This document shows, piece after piece, positions 18,089 through 27,731 of a stretch of 33,903 bases of DNA. The translations under genes and the position numbers were made by a program. The stretch's first letter is position 1; each line of letters begins with the position of its first letter. The notes under the pieces are model-generated. The model did not search any database, was not told the DNA's origin, and saw only the letters and a list, made by a program, of their open reading frames with translations. Origin of the DNA: an uncultured Bacteroidota bacterium (GTDB lineage Bacteria; Bacteroidota; Bacteroidia; Chitinophagales; Chitinophagaceae); contig CAIWKU010000226.1 in assembly GCA_903913355.1 (NCBI GenBank), positions 1 to 33,903 of the forward strand. Reading direction: 5' to 3'.

Positions 18089-19158
18089 CTCTTCAATACA
18101 GATTGAACATGAAATAAGATGGGTTGGTAGGGTGCCGGTATTTCACTTGCTTTTTGTTCAAGTATTTCCCAGCCGTCTGCATAATTATTTGCTATAATGA
18201 TGGCCGTTTTCAATTTTATCTGGTCATTGCTATGTTCCAATAATTGAATTAGTTGAGACTTTTCGTTTTCTGATACCTGGTCCTTTAACGAGTCTAATAT
18301 CCCCAATTGATTCGCCAATGATTCATTGGGCAGATGGGCCATTAATAAAGCAGGGATCGTTTCATCGGCCAATCTCTCTAATGTTTTTAAAGCCTGGTTT
18401 CTTACTGATACCGAAGGATGATTCAGGCAATTGATCACATTTTCCCGTAAACCAAATTGCTGGTATTCTCCGGCAAGTTTTAAACCAAATACCACTACTG
18501 TATCATTTTCAGATAATAACCAGTAGGGTATCCTGTCAGAAAGGTCTTCTTTTGGGGAAGAATGCTTAAGCTGTTCCAATAGTTTTATCTGCTGCCATCC
18601 AGTTAGGGGGTAGGTAATGATATCCAGAAAACGCAAGCCGGCAAAACCCGTTAGGTTAATCACTCCTGTTTGGGCTTCCATTCGAACATATTCATTGTCA
18701 CTATTGGTGCTCTTGTATAATTCGGGTAACATATCCCGCTGGTCCATCATATATATTTCCTGAATACCTTTTGCCCGTATATGCCAGCTTCTTTTCGAAT
18801 GCATTTTTTTAATGGAATCTGCTTTCAATCCCAAATGTTCATACAGCGCTACAATATTATTTGCCGCTACTCCTGAAAAATTTCGTTTACAGGCCAGCAG
18901 CTCCTCCATAACCAATTTCCGGGCCCAGGGGTTTTTCATCATCCGGTAAAACTTCTTAGGTAGAACAACAGATTCGAAAGAATCTTCCATAATAATCGCA
19001 CTAATCCAAACCTGCAGGTTCTTTGAAACACCGCCATTATATAAAAACACCCTTTTTTTATAATACAGATAGGCATAAATGACTACCACAATCAGCAGAA
19101 TGGCAAGGCCCAGTATTTTTATCCCTAAATACAGGTATTCCGGACTAATGTATTTCAT
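18085..19158 (-). CDS. Membrane-anchored HEAT-repeat protein
   Basis: N-terminal TM (LGIKILGLAILLIVVVIYAYLYY), then HEAT-like repeats (EYVRMEAQTGVINLTGFAGL…PSVSVRNQALKTLERLADETIPALL…SNDQIKLKTAIIIANNYA). ATG overlaps the GT2 gene by 4 bp at its 3' end. ORF extends to 19230. Confidence 0.78.
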   Translation of the reverse strand: MKYISPEYLYLGIKILGLAILLIVVVIYAYLYYKKRVFLYNGGVSKNLQVWISAIIMEDSFESVVLPKKFYRMMKNPWARKLVMEELLACKRNFSGVAANNIVALYEHLGLKADSIKKMHSKRSWHIRAKGIQEIYMMDQRDMLPELYKSTNSDNEYVRMEAQTGVINLTGFAGLRFLDIITYPLTGWQQIKLLEQLKHSSPKEDLSDRIPYWLLSENDTVVVFGLKLAGEYQQFGLRENVINCLNHPSVSVRNQALKTLERLADETIPALLMAHLPNESLANQLGILDSLKDQVSENEKSQLIQLLEHSNDQIKLKTAIIIANNYADGWEILEQKASEIPAPYQPILFHVQSVLKR

Positions 19159-19347
19159 TACCGTATTGGTAAAGAAGTTATCTAACAGGCAGGATTTTAC
19201 ACTAGTATGACTGATTCTAATCATTGGCATCCAACTAAAACGATTTCTCCGGACATTTATAGATTTGTCTTTCTTTCATTAAAAAAACGAACTTCATTAA
19301 AGTTAAGAAAACAATCCCTTTGTTCGGGTTTGCCGGAATAAAACTAA

Positions 19348-19378
19348 TTTGTAATTAGCCCTTTCTCAACTAGGTTTG
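19348..19378 (+). promoter_or_regulatory. Candidate promoter of the kdnB-like gene (TTTG-N19-TAGGTTTG)
   Basis: TTTG at 19348-19351 and TAGGTTTG at 19371-19378, separated by 19 nt; fits the Bacteroidota sigma-ABfr consensus. Confidence 0.6.
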
Positions 19379-19420
19379 CATAATAATTGATGCGCTTTTA
19401 ATCGCTTAAAAAAGAGTAAC

Positions 19421-20494
19421 ATGAGTTTTCGCAATTTTAAAATGGTTAGTTATGTCGTTTACGGACGCGGTAGCTTTAACCAACTCGATGAAATATTAGC
19501 ACCCCAAAGAAAAGGAGACGCTCCCATGGTTTTTTTGGTTGATCATTTTTTTGATGGGAAACCCTTTCTCAACAGGATTCCCCTGCGTGGAAAAGATAAG
19601 ATCGTGATCGTTGATGTAACACAGGAACCCAAAACCAAACAGGTTGATGCATTAGCTGATCAGCTAAAAGAAGAATTTGGTACCATTAGCGGAGTAATTG
19701 GTATTGGTGGGGGTTCTGCTATGGATCTGGCAAAAGCGGTTTCGCTCATGATGACCAATCCCGGCTCTTCTGCCGATTATCAGGGCTGGGACCTGGTAAA
19801 ACATCCCGGTGTATATAAAGCCGGCATCCCAACATTAAGCGGTACGGGTGCAGAAGTTAGCCGAACCACCGTATTAACCGGTCCAACCCGTAAACTGGGT
19901 ATGAACAGCGATTTCACTCCCTTTGATCAAATTGTTCTGGATCCGGATTTGACCAAAGATGCGCCGGTTAACCAGCGTTTCTATACAGGCATGGATTGTT
20001 ATATCCATTGTATTGAAAGTCTGGAGGGAACTTTTCTAAATGAATTCAGCAAAAGCTATGGTGAGAAAGCATTACAATTATGCCAGAAAGTATTTGTTGA
20101 AAAAAATCATTGGGATGAGGAATCTGATGAACAACTAATGATGGCATCTTATGCAGGCGGAATGAGTATTGCCTATTCGCAGGTTGGGGTAGCGCACGCT
20201 GTAAGTTATGGATTAAGTTATCTGCTGGGAACCAAGCATGGTATTGGAAACTGTATTGTAATGAACCATATCGAAGAATTTTATCCTGCCGGAGTAAAAG
20301 AATTCAAACACATGGTTGCTAAAAATAATATTGAGATTCCTGCCGGCATTTGTAAAGGATTAACAGATGAACAATTTGATACAATGATCAATGTATCCCT
20401 GGGTATGAAACCTTTATGGGAAAATGCATTGGGTAAGAACTGGGAATCTATTATGACAAGAGATAAACTTCGTGCACTCTACGAAAAATTATAA
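19421..20494 (+). CDS. kdnB: Iron-containing alcohol dehydrogenase, 3-deoxy-alpha-D-manno-octulosonate 8-oxidase-like
   Basis: MSFRNFKMVSYVVYGRGSFNQLDEILAPQRK, GIGGGSAMDLAKAVSLMMTNPGSSADYQGWDLVK, IPTLSGTGAEVSRT, MDCYIHCIESLEGTFLNEFSKSYGEKA, GMSIAYSQVGVAHAVSYGLSYLLG closely resemble the remembered Shewanella KdnB sequence. Confidence 0.88.
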   Translation: MSFRNFKMVSYVVYGRGSFNQLDEILAPQRKGDAPMVFLVDHFFDGKPFLNRIPLRGKDKIVIVDVTQEPKTKQVDALADQLKEEFGTISGVIGIGGGSAMDLAKAVSLMMTNPGSSADYQGWDLVKHPGVYKAGIPTLSGTGAEVSRTTVLTGPTRKLGMNSDFTPFDQIVLDPDLTKDAPVNQRFYTGMDCYIHCIESLEGTFLNEFSKSYGEKALQLCQKVFVEKNHWDEESDEQLMMASYAGGMSIAYSQVGVAHAVSYGLSYLLGTKHGIGNCIVMNHIEEFYPAGVKEFKHMVAKNNIEIPAGICKGLTDEQFDTMINVSLGMKPLWENALGKNWESIMTRDKLRALYEKL

Positions 20495-20506
20495 AACCCT
20501 TTAGTA

Positions 20507-20532
20507 ACGCAGCCCTCTGGCTGCGTTTTTTT
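20507..20532 (+). terminator. Rho-independent terminator downstream of the kdnB-like gene
   Basis: Perfect ACGCAGCC-ctct-GGCTGCGT stem-loop followed by a T-tract. Confidence 0.9.
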
Positions 20533-20703
20533 ATTCCATACTCTGCATAAACGGAATAACTTCAAGCACCTTCCACCCTTGTAAAAAGGAATCAGATTTC
20601 CTCCCCTCATTATTTATTACCAGTAAAGTATCGGTATTTCTTTACTCGTATTCATTAATCCAGTAATTTACTACTCAGTTTTTACCACCCCAACCAGCTA
20701 TTT

Positions 20704-23700
20704 ATGAAAAAATCAGTCCTGCTAAGTTTTTGCTTATTGGCAACAATGTTTATCGCTAATGCACAAGGGTATTCCCCCTCGCTTTTTAATAGTATGCAAT
20801 GGAGAATGATTGGGCCACATCGTGGTGGCCGAACAGTAGGTGCTGTGGGTGTGGTGCAACAGCCGGGTGTATTTTATATTGGTGTAAATAACGGCGGTGT
20901 ATGGAAAACCAATGATTATGGCAGAACCTGGAACCCCATCTTCGACCAGCAATCTACCGGCTCCGTAGGTGATGTGGCTGTGGCTGAATCCAATCCCAAC
21001 GTAGTATATGTTGGTTGTGGTGAAGGTATCCAAAGACCCGATTTGTCAATCGGCGATGGTGTATATAAATCAACCGATGCCGGTAAAACCTGGCAAAATA
21101 TGGGACTGAAAGATGGTCAGCAGATTGGCGATATTGTTATCGACCCAAAAAACGAAAATCGCGTTTTTGTTGCTGTCCTGGGTCACCCTTATGGCCCTAA
21201 TACCGAAAGAGGCGTTTACCGTTCATTGGATGGTGGCAAAACATGGGAGCGTGTATTATATAAAGACGAGAATACAGGTGCTATACAAGTTAGTTTCGAT
21301 CCCAATAATTCAGAGATCCTGTATGCGGATCTATGGGCTGGCAGACAGGGGCCCTGGGAAAATGGCGCCTGGAACGGAAAAGAAAGTGGTCTATACAAAT
21401 CTACCGATGGCGGAACTACCTGGAAAAAATTGACAAAGGGGTTGCCTACTGTTGAACAGGGTTTGGGAAGAATTGGATTTTGTACGGCACCCTCCAATAG
21501 CAACCGTATGTATGCAACCGTTGATGCGGGCAGATATGGCGGTGTGTATAGAAGTGATGATGCTGGAGAAAGTTGGATCAATATCAATAGCGATGGCCGG
21601 TTCTGGGGTAGGGGAAGCGATTTTGCAGAAATCAAAGCAGATCCTATCAATGCAGATATTGTATATAGCGCCAATGTAGTTACCTGGAAATCGATTGATG
21701 GTGGAAAAACATGGACAGGTTTTCGGGGTGCTCCAGGTGGAGATGATTACCACCGTATCTGGATCAACCCAACCAATCCAAAAATAATGCTGATCGCGCT
21801 GGATCAGGGTGCAATCATCACTACCAATGGAGGAGAAACCTTTTCTTCCTGGTATAATCAACCCACCGCTCAGTTCTATCATGTAAATACTGATAATGCG
21901 TTCCCTTATAATGTATACGGCGGACAACAGGAAAGTGGTTCCGTAGGAATTGCTTCACGCGGAAATGATGGCCAGATTACTTTACGCGAATGGCATCCTG
22001 TGGGTGTGGAAGAATATGGATATGTTGCACCTGATCCTCTAGACCCCAATATTATTTACGGCGGCAAACTCACCAAATACGATAAAAGAACCGGCCAGGT
22101 ACAAAATATTTCTCCTGAAATTGGTCGTAGTGGAAAATATCGTTTCCTAAGAACCGCACCAGTTTTGTTTTCACCGATTGATCCGAAAACACTGTATTAT
22201 GCCGGCAATGTACTTTTCAAAACACAGAATGGAGGCAATACCTGGCAGGTAATCAGTCCCGATCTAACCCGCGAAAGTTGGGATATCCCCGCCAGTGTAG
22301 GTATTTACAGTTCAGATGATCTGAAAAAAATGCCTCGTCGGGGTGTGATCTATACCATTGCACCTTCATTTAAAGATATCAATACCATCTGGGTGGGTAC
22401 CGATGATGGTTTTATTCAGGTAACCAAAGACGGTGGTAAAACATGGAAAAATGTTACGCCTCCAGAGATCAGCTCCTGGAGTAAGATCTCATTAATGGAA
22501 GCCAGTCATACAGATGTAAACACAGTTTACGCTGCTGTAAACAGAATCCGTTGTGATGATATGCATCCTTACGCTTACAAAACCAATGATGGTGGTAAAA
22601 CCTGGAAACTGATTACCAATGGACTTCCCTCCAACGAACCTATCAATGTGGTTCGGGAAGATCCTTATCGTAAGGGTTTGTTATATGCTGGTTCTGAAAA
22701 TGCAGTATATGTTTCTTTTGATGAAGGAGAACATTGGCAATCGCTTCGATTAAACATGCCACCTACTTCCGTTCGTGATTTGGTGATCAAAGATGATGAC
22801 CTGGTAATCGGAACACATGGCCGCGGATTCTGGATATTAGATGATCTGACACCTCTTCGTCAATTAAATGAAAAAACTGCCGCCAGCACTGCTATTTTAT
22901 ACAAACCACAGCAGGCGCTTCGTATCCGCTGGAATATGAATCCGGATACACCGATACCACAAGAAGAAGCTGCCGGACAAAATCCACCCGATGGAGCCGT
23001 GATAGATTATTTTTTAAAAGAGGATGTAAAAGGAGAAGTAACGCTTGAAATTCTTGATGCTGCCGGAAAATCAATACGCAAATACAGTAGTAATGATAAG
23101 CCTTATGAAGTAGGTCCCGTAAATATTCCTTTATACTGGATTCGTCCGCAACAGATTTTATCTGCCCAGGCGGGTTCGCATCGTTTTCTTTGGGATCTGC
23201 ACTATAATCCCCTGGAAGGAGAAGCACCCAACTATCCCATCTCAGCAACGTATATGAATACGGCTCCAGAACCCACGTCGCCATGGGCAATGCCTGGTAA
23301 TTATACTGCAAAATTGACCGTTAATGGAACAGTTTACTCGCAATCTTTTTCTGTTAAAATGGATCCGCGTGTAAAAACCAGTATCGCTGATTTACAAAAA
23401 CAACATGATTTATCTCTTCAATGTTATGAAGGAAGAAAATCTGCTAAACAGGCGGTAGCAGAAATTTCCGAAGCGCGCAAACAATTAAAAGCCGCGATTG
23501 CAAAAGGCGGGGCGAATAGTGCCTCCCTGACGGCGCTTGATCAAAAAGCAGGAGAACTGGAAGGAGTATCAAGAGGCAGAGGTCCGGGTGGTGGCGGCGG
23601 TGCTGCTGCAACCGGAATAAGTTTTGGTCGGGTTTCTTCTTCTTTAGGCGGTTTATTTAATGTGTTGCATGGTGCAGATATGCCACCCACTTCACAAGCC

Positions 23701-23796
23701 ATTGCCGCTGCCAATGAAAGTATTGCTCAGATAAATGAACTGAAAGCTAAATGGAGTAAAATAAAAGCAGATATACAAGTAGCTCTAAAAAATTGA
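20704..23796 (+). CDS. VPS10/sortilin-like BNR-repeat (WD40/YVTN-like propeller) secreted protein
   Basis: Signal peptide; many Asp-box repeats (STDAGKTWQNM, SLDGGKTWERV, STDGGTTWKKL, SIDGGKTWTGF, TKDGGKTWKNV, TNDGGKTWKLI). Confidence 0.92.
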   Translation: MKKSVLLSFCLLATMFIANAQGYSPSLFNSMQWRMIGPHRGGRTVGAVGVVQQPGVFYIGVNNGGVWKTNDYGRTWNPIFDQQSTGSVGDVAVAESNPNVVYVGCGEGIQRPDLSIGDGVYKSTDAGKTWQNMGLKDGQQIGDIVIDPKNENRVFVAVLGHPYGPNTERGVYRSLDGGKTWERVLYKDENTGAIQVSFDPNNSEILYADLWAGRQGPWENGAWNGKESGLYKSTDGGTTWKKLTKGLPTVEQGLGRIGFCTAPSNSNRMYATVDAGRYGGVYRSDDAGESWININSDGRFWGRGSDFAEIKADPINADIVYSANVVTWKSIDGGKTWTGFRGAPGGDDYHRIWINPTNPKIMLIALDQGAIITTNGGETFSSWYNQPTAQFYHVNTDNAFPYNVYGGQQESGSVGIASRGNDGQITLREWHPVGVEEYGYVAPDPLDPNIIYGGKLTKYDKRTGQVQNISPEIGRSGKYRFLRTAPVLFSPIDPKTLYYAGNVLFKTQNGGNTWQVISPDLTRESWDIPASVGIYSSDDLKKMPRRGVIYTIAPSFKDINTIWVGTDDGFIQVTKDGGKTWKNVTPPEISSWSKISLMEASHTDVNTVYAAVNRIRCDDMHPYAYKTNDGGKTWKLITNGLPSNEPINVVREDPYRKGLLYAGSENAVYVSFDEGEHWQSLRLNMPPTSVRDLVIKDDDLVIGTHGRGFWILDDLTPLRQLNEKTAASTAILYKPQQALRIRWNMNPDTPIPQEEAAGQNPPDGAVIDYFLKEDVKGEVTLEILDAAGKSIRKYSSNDKPYEVGPVNIPLYWIRPQQILSAQAGSHRFLWDLHYNPLEGEAPNYPISATYMNTAPEPTSPWAMPGNYTAKLTVNGTVYSQSFSVKMDPRVKTSIADLQKQHDLSLQCYEGRKSAKQAVAEISEARKQLKAAIAKGGANSASLTALDQKAGELEGVSRGRGPGGGGGAAATGISFGRVSSSLGGLFNVLHGADMPPTSQAIAAANESIAQINELKAKWSKIKADIQVALKN

Positions 23797-23821
23797 TTCA
23801 ACCAGAGAAACCCATCTATAC

Positions 23822-23854
23822 AACCACTCAATCAGAAAATCTGATTGAGTGGTT
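23822..23854 (+). terminator. Stem-loop, probable terminator after the VPS10-like gene
   Basis: Perfect 14-bp inverted repeat AACCACTCAATCAG / CTGATTGAGTGGTT separated by aaaat; only a short T-run follows. Confidence 0.6.
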
Positions 23855-23899
23855 TCTCAATAAAAATTGAGGCCGGGTATTTCTACAGATCCTGGCTAT

Positions 23900-24403
23900 A
23901 TGATTGAAACCGATCGCTTAAAAATTATCCCCCTTTCCTCGGAGCAATTGCTATTGTATGTAAACAGCGACCATGGTTTTGAAAAACAATTTGAACTTCA
24001 TTCTTTTCCCCGATTTTTTACTCCCGAGCTGATACAAACACTCGAGCATGGAATTATTCCCGCGTTAAAAAATCCTAAAAAAAATTGGCTGTTCATTACT
24101 TTATGGGTAATTATTTTAAAAAAAGAAAATCGTGTGGTGGGCGATTTATTTTTTAAAGGCGAGCCCGATGAGAAAGGAGAAATCGAAATTGGCTATAGCG
24201 TGTATGAGACACATAGAAACCGGGGTATTATGACAGAAGCCGTAAAGGGAATTATCTCCTGGGCCGTTCATCAAAAAAATATAAAAGCCATAAAAGCGGA
24301 AACGCAAAACAATAATCCCGGTTCTATGAAAGTGCTTTTCAATAATGCTTTTATGATTCAACAACAAAAGGGGAGCTCTGTCTGGCTGAAAAAAGCGCTA
24401 TAG
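23900..24403 (+). CDS. GNAT family N-acetyltransferase (RimJ/RimL-like)
   Basis: IETDRLKIIPLS…GDLFFKGEPDEKGEIEIGYSVYETHRNRGIMTEAVKGII…NNPGSMKVLFNNAF. ATG at 23900 preferred over ORF start 23867. Confidence 0.88.
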   Translation: MIETDRLKIIPLSSEQLLLYVNSDHGFEKQFELHSFPRFFTPELIQTLEHGIIPALKNPKKNWLFITLWVIILKKENRVVGDLFFKGEPDEKGEIEIGYSVYETHRNRGIMTEAVKGIISWAVHQKNIKAIKAETQNNNPGSMKVLFNNAFMIQQQKGSSVWLKKAL

Positions 24404-24419
24404 CCAACACAGTGATTTC

Positions 24420-25517
24420 TTATCTGTGTAATTTCTTCCGGGTCTCATCCACAATATCCAATAACCCATTACTAAAACTATCATCCGCCAGTTGCCAGAA
24501 CATGATTCCATTTAGTTTTTTAGAAATTGAATACTTGACTTTTGCAACAATAGAAGCACTGTCATCAAACGTGACAAACCATTTTTTGGTGGAGTTATAA
24601 AAATAGGGTTCTGAGGCTGTTTTATCCCAATGATATACAAAACCACTATCCGTTGAAAATACAGAAGAAAAGCTCCTGAAGGAGACTCCGCGTAAAAATC
24701 TTCCCTTACCATATAATCCATCATTTTCAGGAGAAACATTTTCCCAGACCCTTGCATAAAACGCGGCACCAATTAATAACTTTCTGGCTGGAACACCTTT
24801 TGCCTTTAACAGTTTTACTGCATGGTCGCAGGATTCTTTTTGGTGATCCGTTCCATACAAGGCAGTATGATGTCCGGTTACTGTATCATAACCGGTTATC
24901 AAATCATACGTCATCAGGTTAATCCTGTCAACCAATGGCGTTACCTTATCCCAATCCACGGATTCTTCTATAAATTTTGTAAATCCTCCTGCCGCAAAAC
25001 TGATCTCTTTTGTTTTACCCAGCGTATCCCTAAGTGTTTGAATCAATGCTGTAAAATGATCCCGATCTTCCAGGGAATAGGGATGTCCTGGCGGACCGGG
25101 TATCGCTGGATATTCCCAATCAAGATCAATCCCATCCGCCTGAAAATCAGTGAGCAATTTTTTGGTGGAAGAAGCAAATTCCTGTCTGCCGGCTTCTGTT
25201 GAAAAAACACCTGAACAAGTATAACAACCTGTCCATCCTCCCATTGATACAATCACTTTTAATTTTGGGTTTCTCCTTTTCAAGGCTACACAACTTACCA
25301 ATGCAGCACTATCCCGACTATTGCCCAACCACATACGGTTTCCTCGTAAATGCGTAAAACTAAAACAGAGATGGGTAAGTTTTTCTACCGGAAAACTATC
25401 GATCATCGTTGGCCTTCCTGCATAATAGCCAAACACAACAAAGTTTTTTTTCTGTGCACAAACAAAAGAAAACAAACAGGGGAGGAGCATAACGGATAAT
25501 ACCGTTATCTTTTTCAT
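24420..25517 (-). CDS. Glycoside hydrolase family 18 (chitinase-like) secreted protein
   Basis: Catalytic DxxDxDxE motif ADGIDLDWEYP; VIVSMGGW; MTYDL; C-terminal GIMFWQLADD. ORF extends to 25532. Confidence 0.92.
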   Translation of the reverse strand: MKKITVLSVMLLPCLFSFVCAQKKNFVVFGYYAGRPTMIDSFPVEKLTHLCFSFTHLRGNRMWLGNSRDSAALVSCVALKRRNPKLKVIVSMGGWTGCYTCSGVFSTEAGRQEFASSTKKLLTDFQADGIDLDWEYPAIPGPPGHPYSLEDRDHFTALIQTLRDTLGKTKEISFAAGGFTKFIEESVDWDKVTPLVDRINLMTYDLITGYDTVTGHHTALYGTDHQKESCDHAVKLLKAKGVPARKLLIGAAFYARVWENVSPENDGLYGKGRFLRGVSFRSFSSVFSTDSGFVYHWDKTASEPYFYNSTKKWFVTFDDSASIVAKVKYSISKKLNGIMFWQLADDSFSNGLLDIVDETRKKLHR

Positions 25518-25601
25518 TTTAGATAGATGCATGTATCAATGAAAATACGCATTTTTTCCTTTGCTTATTTCGCTTGTTTAAGCCGATAAGGAAACCATCG
25601 G

Positions 25602-27641
25602 CTATTTTATTTTTTCCAACTCTTTCTGCAAGCGAAACATTTCATCACGCAATCTGGCTGCTTCAATAAAATCAAGATCTCTGGCCGCTTTCTCCATTTC
25701 TTTCTTTGTTTTACCAATCGCTCTTTCAATTTGTGGAATGGTTTGATAGGTTTCCTGCTCTTCAGCTACTTTACTGGCTACCAATTCCCCGTCTTTCTGT
25801 AAAGCATAGGGGTTGGATGGGTCATATCCTTTAATATCCAATACCGATCCCTGGGCAAATACCTGCTCCTTGCTTTTGATGATTGTTTTCGGGGTTATTC
25901 CGTGTTCAATATTATAGGCAATTTGCTTTTCTCTTCTTCGGCTGGTTTCATCAATCGTTCGCTGCATGCTTTCGGTCATCTTATCTGCATAAAAAATAAC
26001 CAAGCCATCAATATTCCTTGCTGCGCGTCCCGCCGTTTGTGTCAGCGATCTTTCGTTTCTAAGAAACCCTTCTTTATCTGCATCCAGTATCGCCACCAGC
26101 GATACTTCCGGTAAATCAAGCCCCTCTCTTAATAAATTCACACCCACTAACACATCAATAATGCCCAATCTAAGTTCTCGCAAAATCTCTACCCGCTCCA
26201 ATGTGTCTACATCACTATGTATATATTTTGACTTTATATTGATACGCCCCAGGTATTTATCCATTTCTTCGGCCATTCGTTTGGTAAGCGTAGTTACTAA
26301 AACCCGGTCTCCTTTTTTTACCGTAATATCTATCTGTTCCAACAAATCATCTATCTGATTAACACTTGGTCTTATTTCAATCGGCGGATCAAGCAATCCC
26401 GTGGGTCTTACGATTTGTTCAATCACTACGCCACCCGTTTTTTCCAATTCATAATCCCCTGGCGTGGCACTTACAAAAATGGTTTGTCCAATCAGGCTTT
26501 CAAATTCATGAAAATTCAATGGTCGGTTATCCATGGCACTGGGCAGCCGAAACCCATAATCTACCAATACCAGTTTTCTGCTTCGGTCTCCTCCATACAT
26601 ACCCGCTACCTGTGGAATGGTTTGGTGACTTTCGTCAATTACACATAAAAAATCTTTTGGAAAATAATCCAGCAAACAGAAGGGTCGGGTGCCAGGTCTT
26701 CTCCGATCAAAAAACCGTGAGTAGTTTTCAATGCCATTACAATAGCCCAGTTCCCGAATCATTTCAATATCGTACTCCACTCTTTCTTTTAGTCTTTGTG
26801 CCTCAATATATTTTCCGGTTCTTTTAAAATATTCCACCTGCGCCATCATCTCGTCCTGTATCTCATGCATTACTTCTACTATCATTTCTTTGGGTGCGAG
26901 ATATAATGTAGCGGGAAAGATGGCGGCATTCTCCATCAAGCCGATTCTTTTGCTGGTGGCGGTTTCTATGCTTTCAATCTCTTCTATCTCATCTCCAAAA
27001 AATGTGACCCGGTATCCAAAATCAACATAGGGAAGGTTGATATCTACCGTATCTCCTTTTACACGAAACGTGCCTCTTCCAAATTCACCCTGTGAACGAT
27101 TGTATAATGAATTCACCAATGCGTGTAAAAATCCCTGTCGGGAAATGACCATCCCTTTATGAATCCGGATAATTCCGTTCTCATATTCAGTAGGGTTTCC
27201 CATTCCATAAATACAACTTACGCTCGCCACCACAATAATATCTCTTCTTCCACTTAGCAACTGTGAAGTTGCCTGTAGTCTTAATTTATCTAACTCTTCG
27301 TTGATACTCAAATCCTTTTCAATATAAATATCACTCACCGGCATATAAGCTTCGGGCTGATAATAATCGTAATAGCTAACAAAATAACCTACCGCATTAT
27401 CCGGAAAAAATTGTTTGAACTCGCCATACAATTGTGCCACCAGGGTTTTATTATGCGTTAAAACCAATGTGGGTCTTTGTGTATTTTGTATCAGGTTGGC
27501 AATCGTAAATGTTTTACCGCTACCTGTAACACCCAAAAGTGTTTGAAACTGCTCTCCATTGTTTACATTTTCTGTCAACTGTTGAATGGCAGATGGCTGG
27601 TCGCCTGCAGGAGAATAGGGTGAATGAAGCTGAAACGGCAT
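25602..27641 (-). CDS. uvrB: Excinuclease ABC subunit B
   Basis: FQLHSPYSPAGDQPSAIQQL, LLGVTGSGKTFTIAN (Walker A), YYDYYQPEAYMP, NLLREGLDLPEVSLVAILDADKEGFLR, C-terminal UVR motif. Confidence 0.98.
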   Translation of the reverse strand: MPFQLHSPYSPAGDQPSAIQQLTENVNNGEQFQTLLGVTGSGKTFTIANLIQNTQRPTLVLTHNKTLVAQLYGEFKQFFPDNAVGYFVSYYDYYQPEAYMPVSDIYIEKDLSINEELDKLRLQATSQLLSGRRDIIVVASVSCIYGMGNPTEYENGIIRIHKGMVISRQGFLHALVNSLYNRSQGEFGRGTFRVKGDTVDINLPYVDFGYRVTFFGDEIEEIESIETATSKRIGLMENAAIFPATLYLAPKEMIVEVMHEIQDEMMAQVEYFKRTGKYIEAQRLKERVEYDIEMIRELGYCNGIENYSRFFDRRRPGTRPFCLLDYFPKDFLCVIDESHQTIPQVAGMYGGDRSRKLVLVDYGFRLPSAMDNRPLNFHEFESLIGQTIFVSATPGDYELEKTGGVVIEQIVRPTGLLDPPIEIRPSVNQIDDLLEQIDITVKKGDRVLVTTLTKRMAEEMDKYLGRINIKSKYIHSDVDTLERVEILRELRLGIIDVLVGVNLLREGLDLPEVSLVAILDADKEGFLRNERSLTQTAGRAARNIDGLVIFYADKMTESMQRTIDETSRRREKQIAYNIEHGITPKTIIKSKEQVFAQGSVLDIKGYDPSNPYALQKDGELVASKVAEEQETYQTIPQIERAIGKTKKEMEKAARDLDFIEAARLRDEMFRLQKELEKIK

Positions 27642-27680
27642 TATCTGTTTTTATAATTCGGGTTACTAAGTTAAAAATTA

Positions 27681-27710
27681 AGCCGCAGACTCTGTTAGAA
27701 ATATGCGGCT
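27681..27710 (-). terminator. Probable terminator between the DUF4136 gene and uvrB
   Basis: AGCCGCA…TGCGGCT inverted repeat; on the - strand it is followed by TTAATTTTTAA. Confidence 0.55.
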
Positions 27711-27731
27711 CTTTGAATTATTTTAGTGAGA

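Noticed and set aside
21216-21927. Overlapping - strand ORFs (152 and 178 aa) inside the VPS10-like gene
   Set aside because: Antisense shadows of a strongly supported 1030-aa CDS; low-complexity composition without motifs.
26366-26827. 153-aa + strand ORF within uvrB
   Set aside because: Antisense shadow of uvrB.
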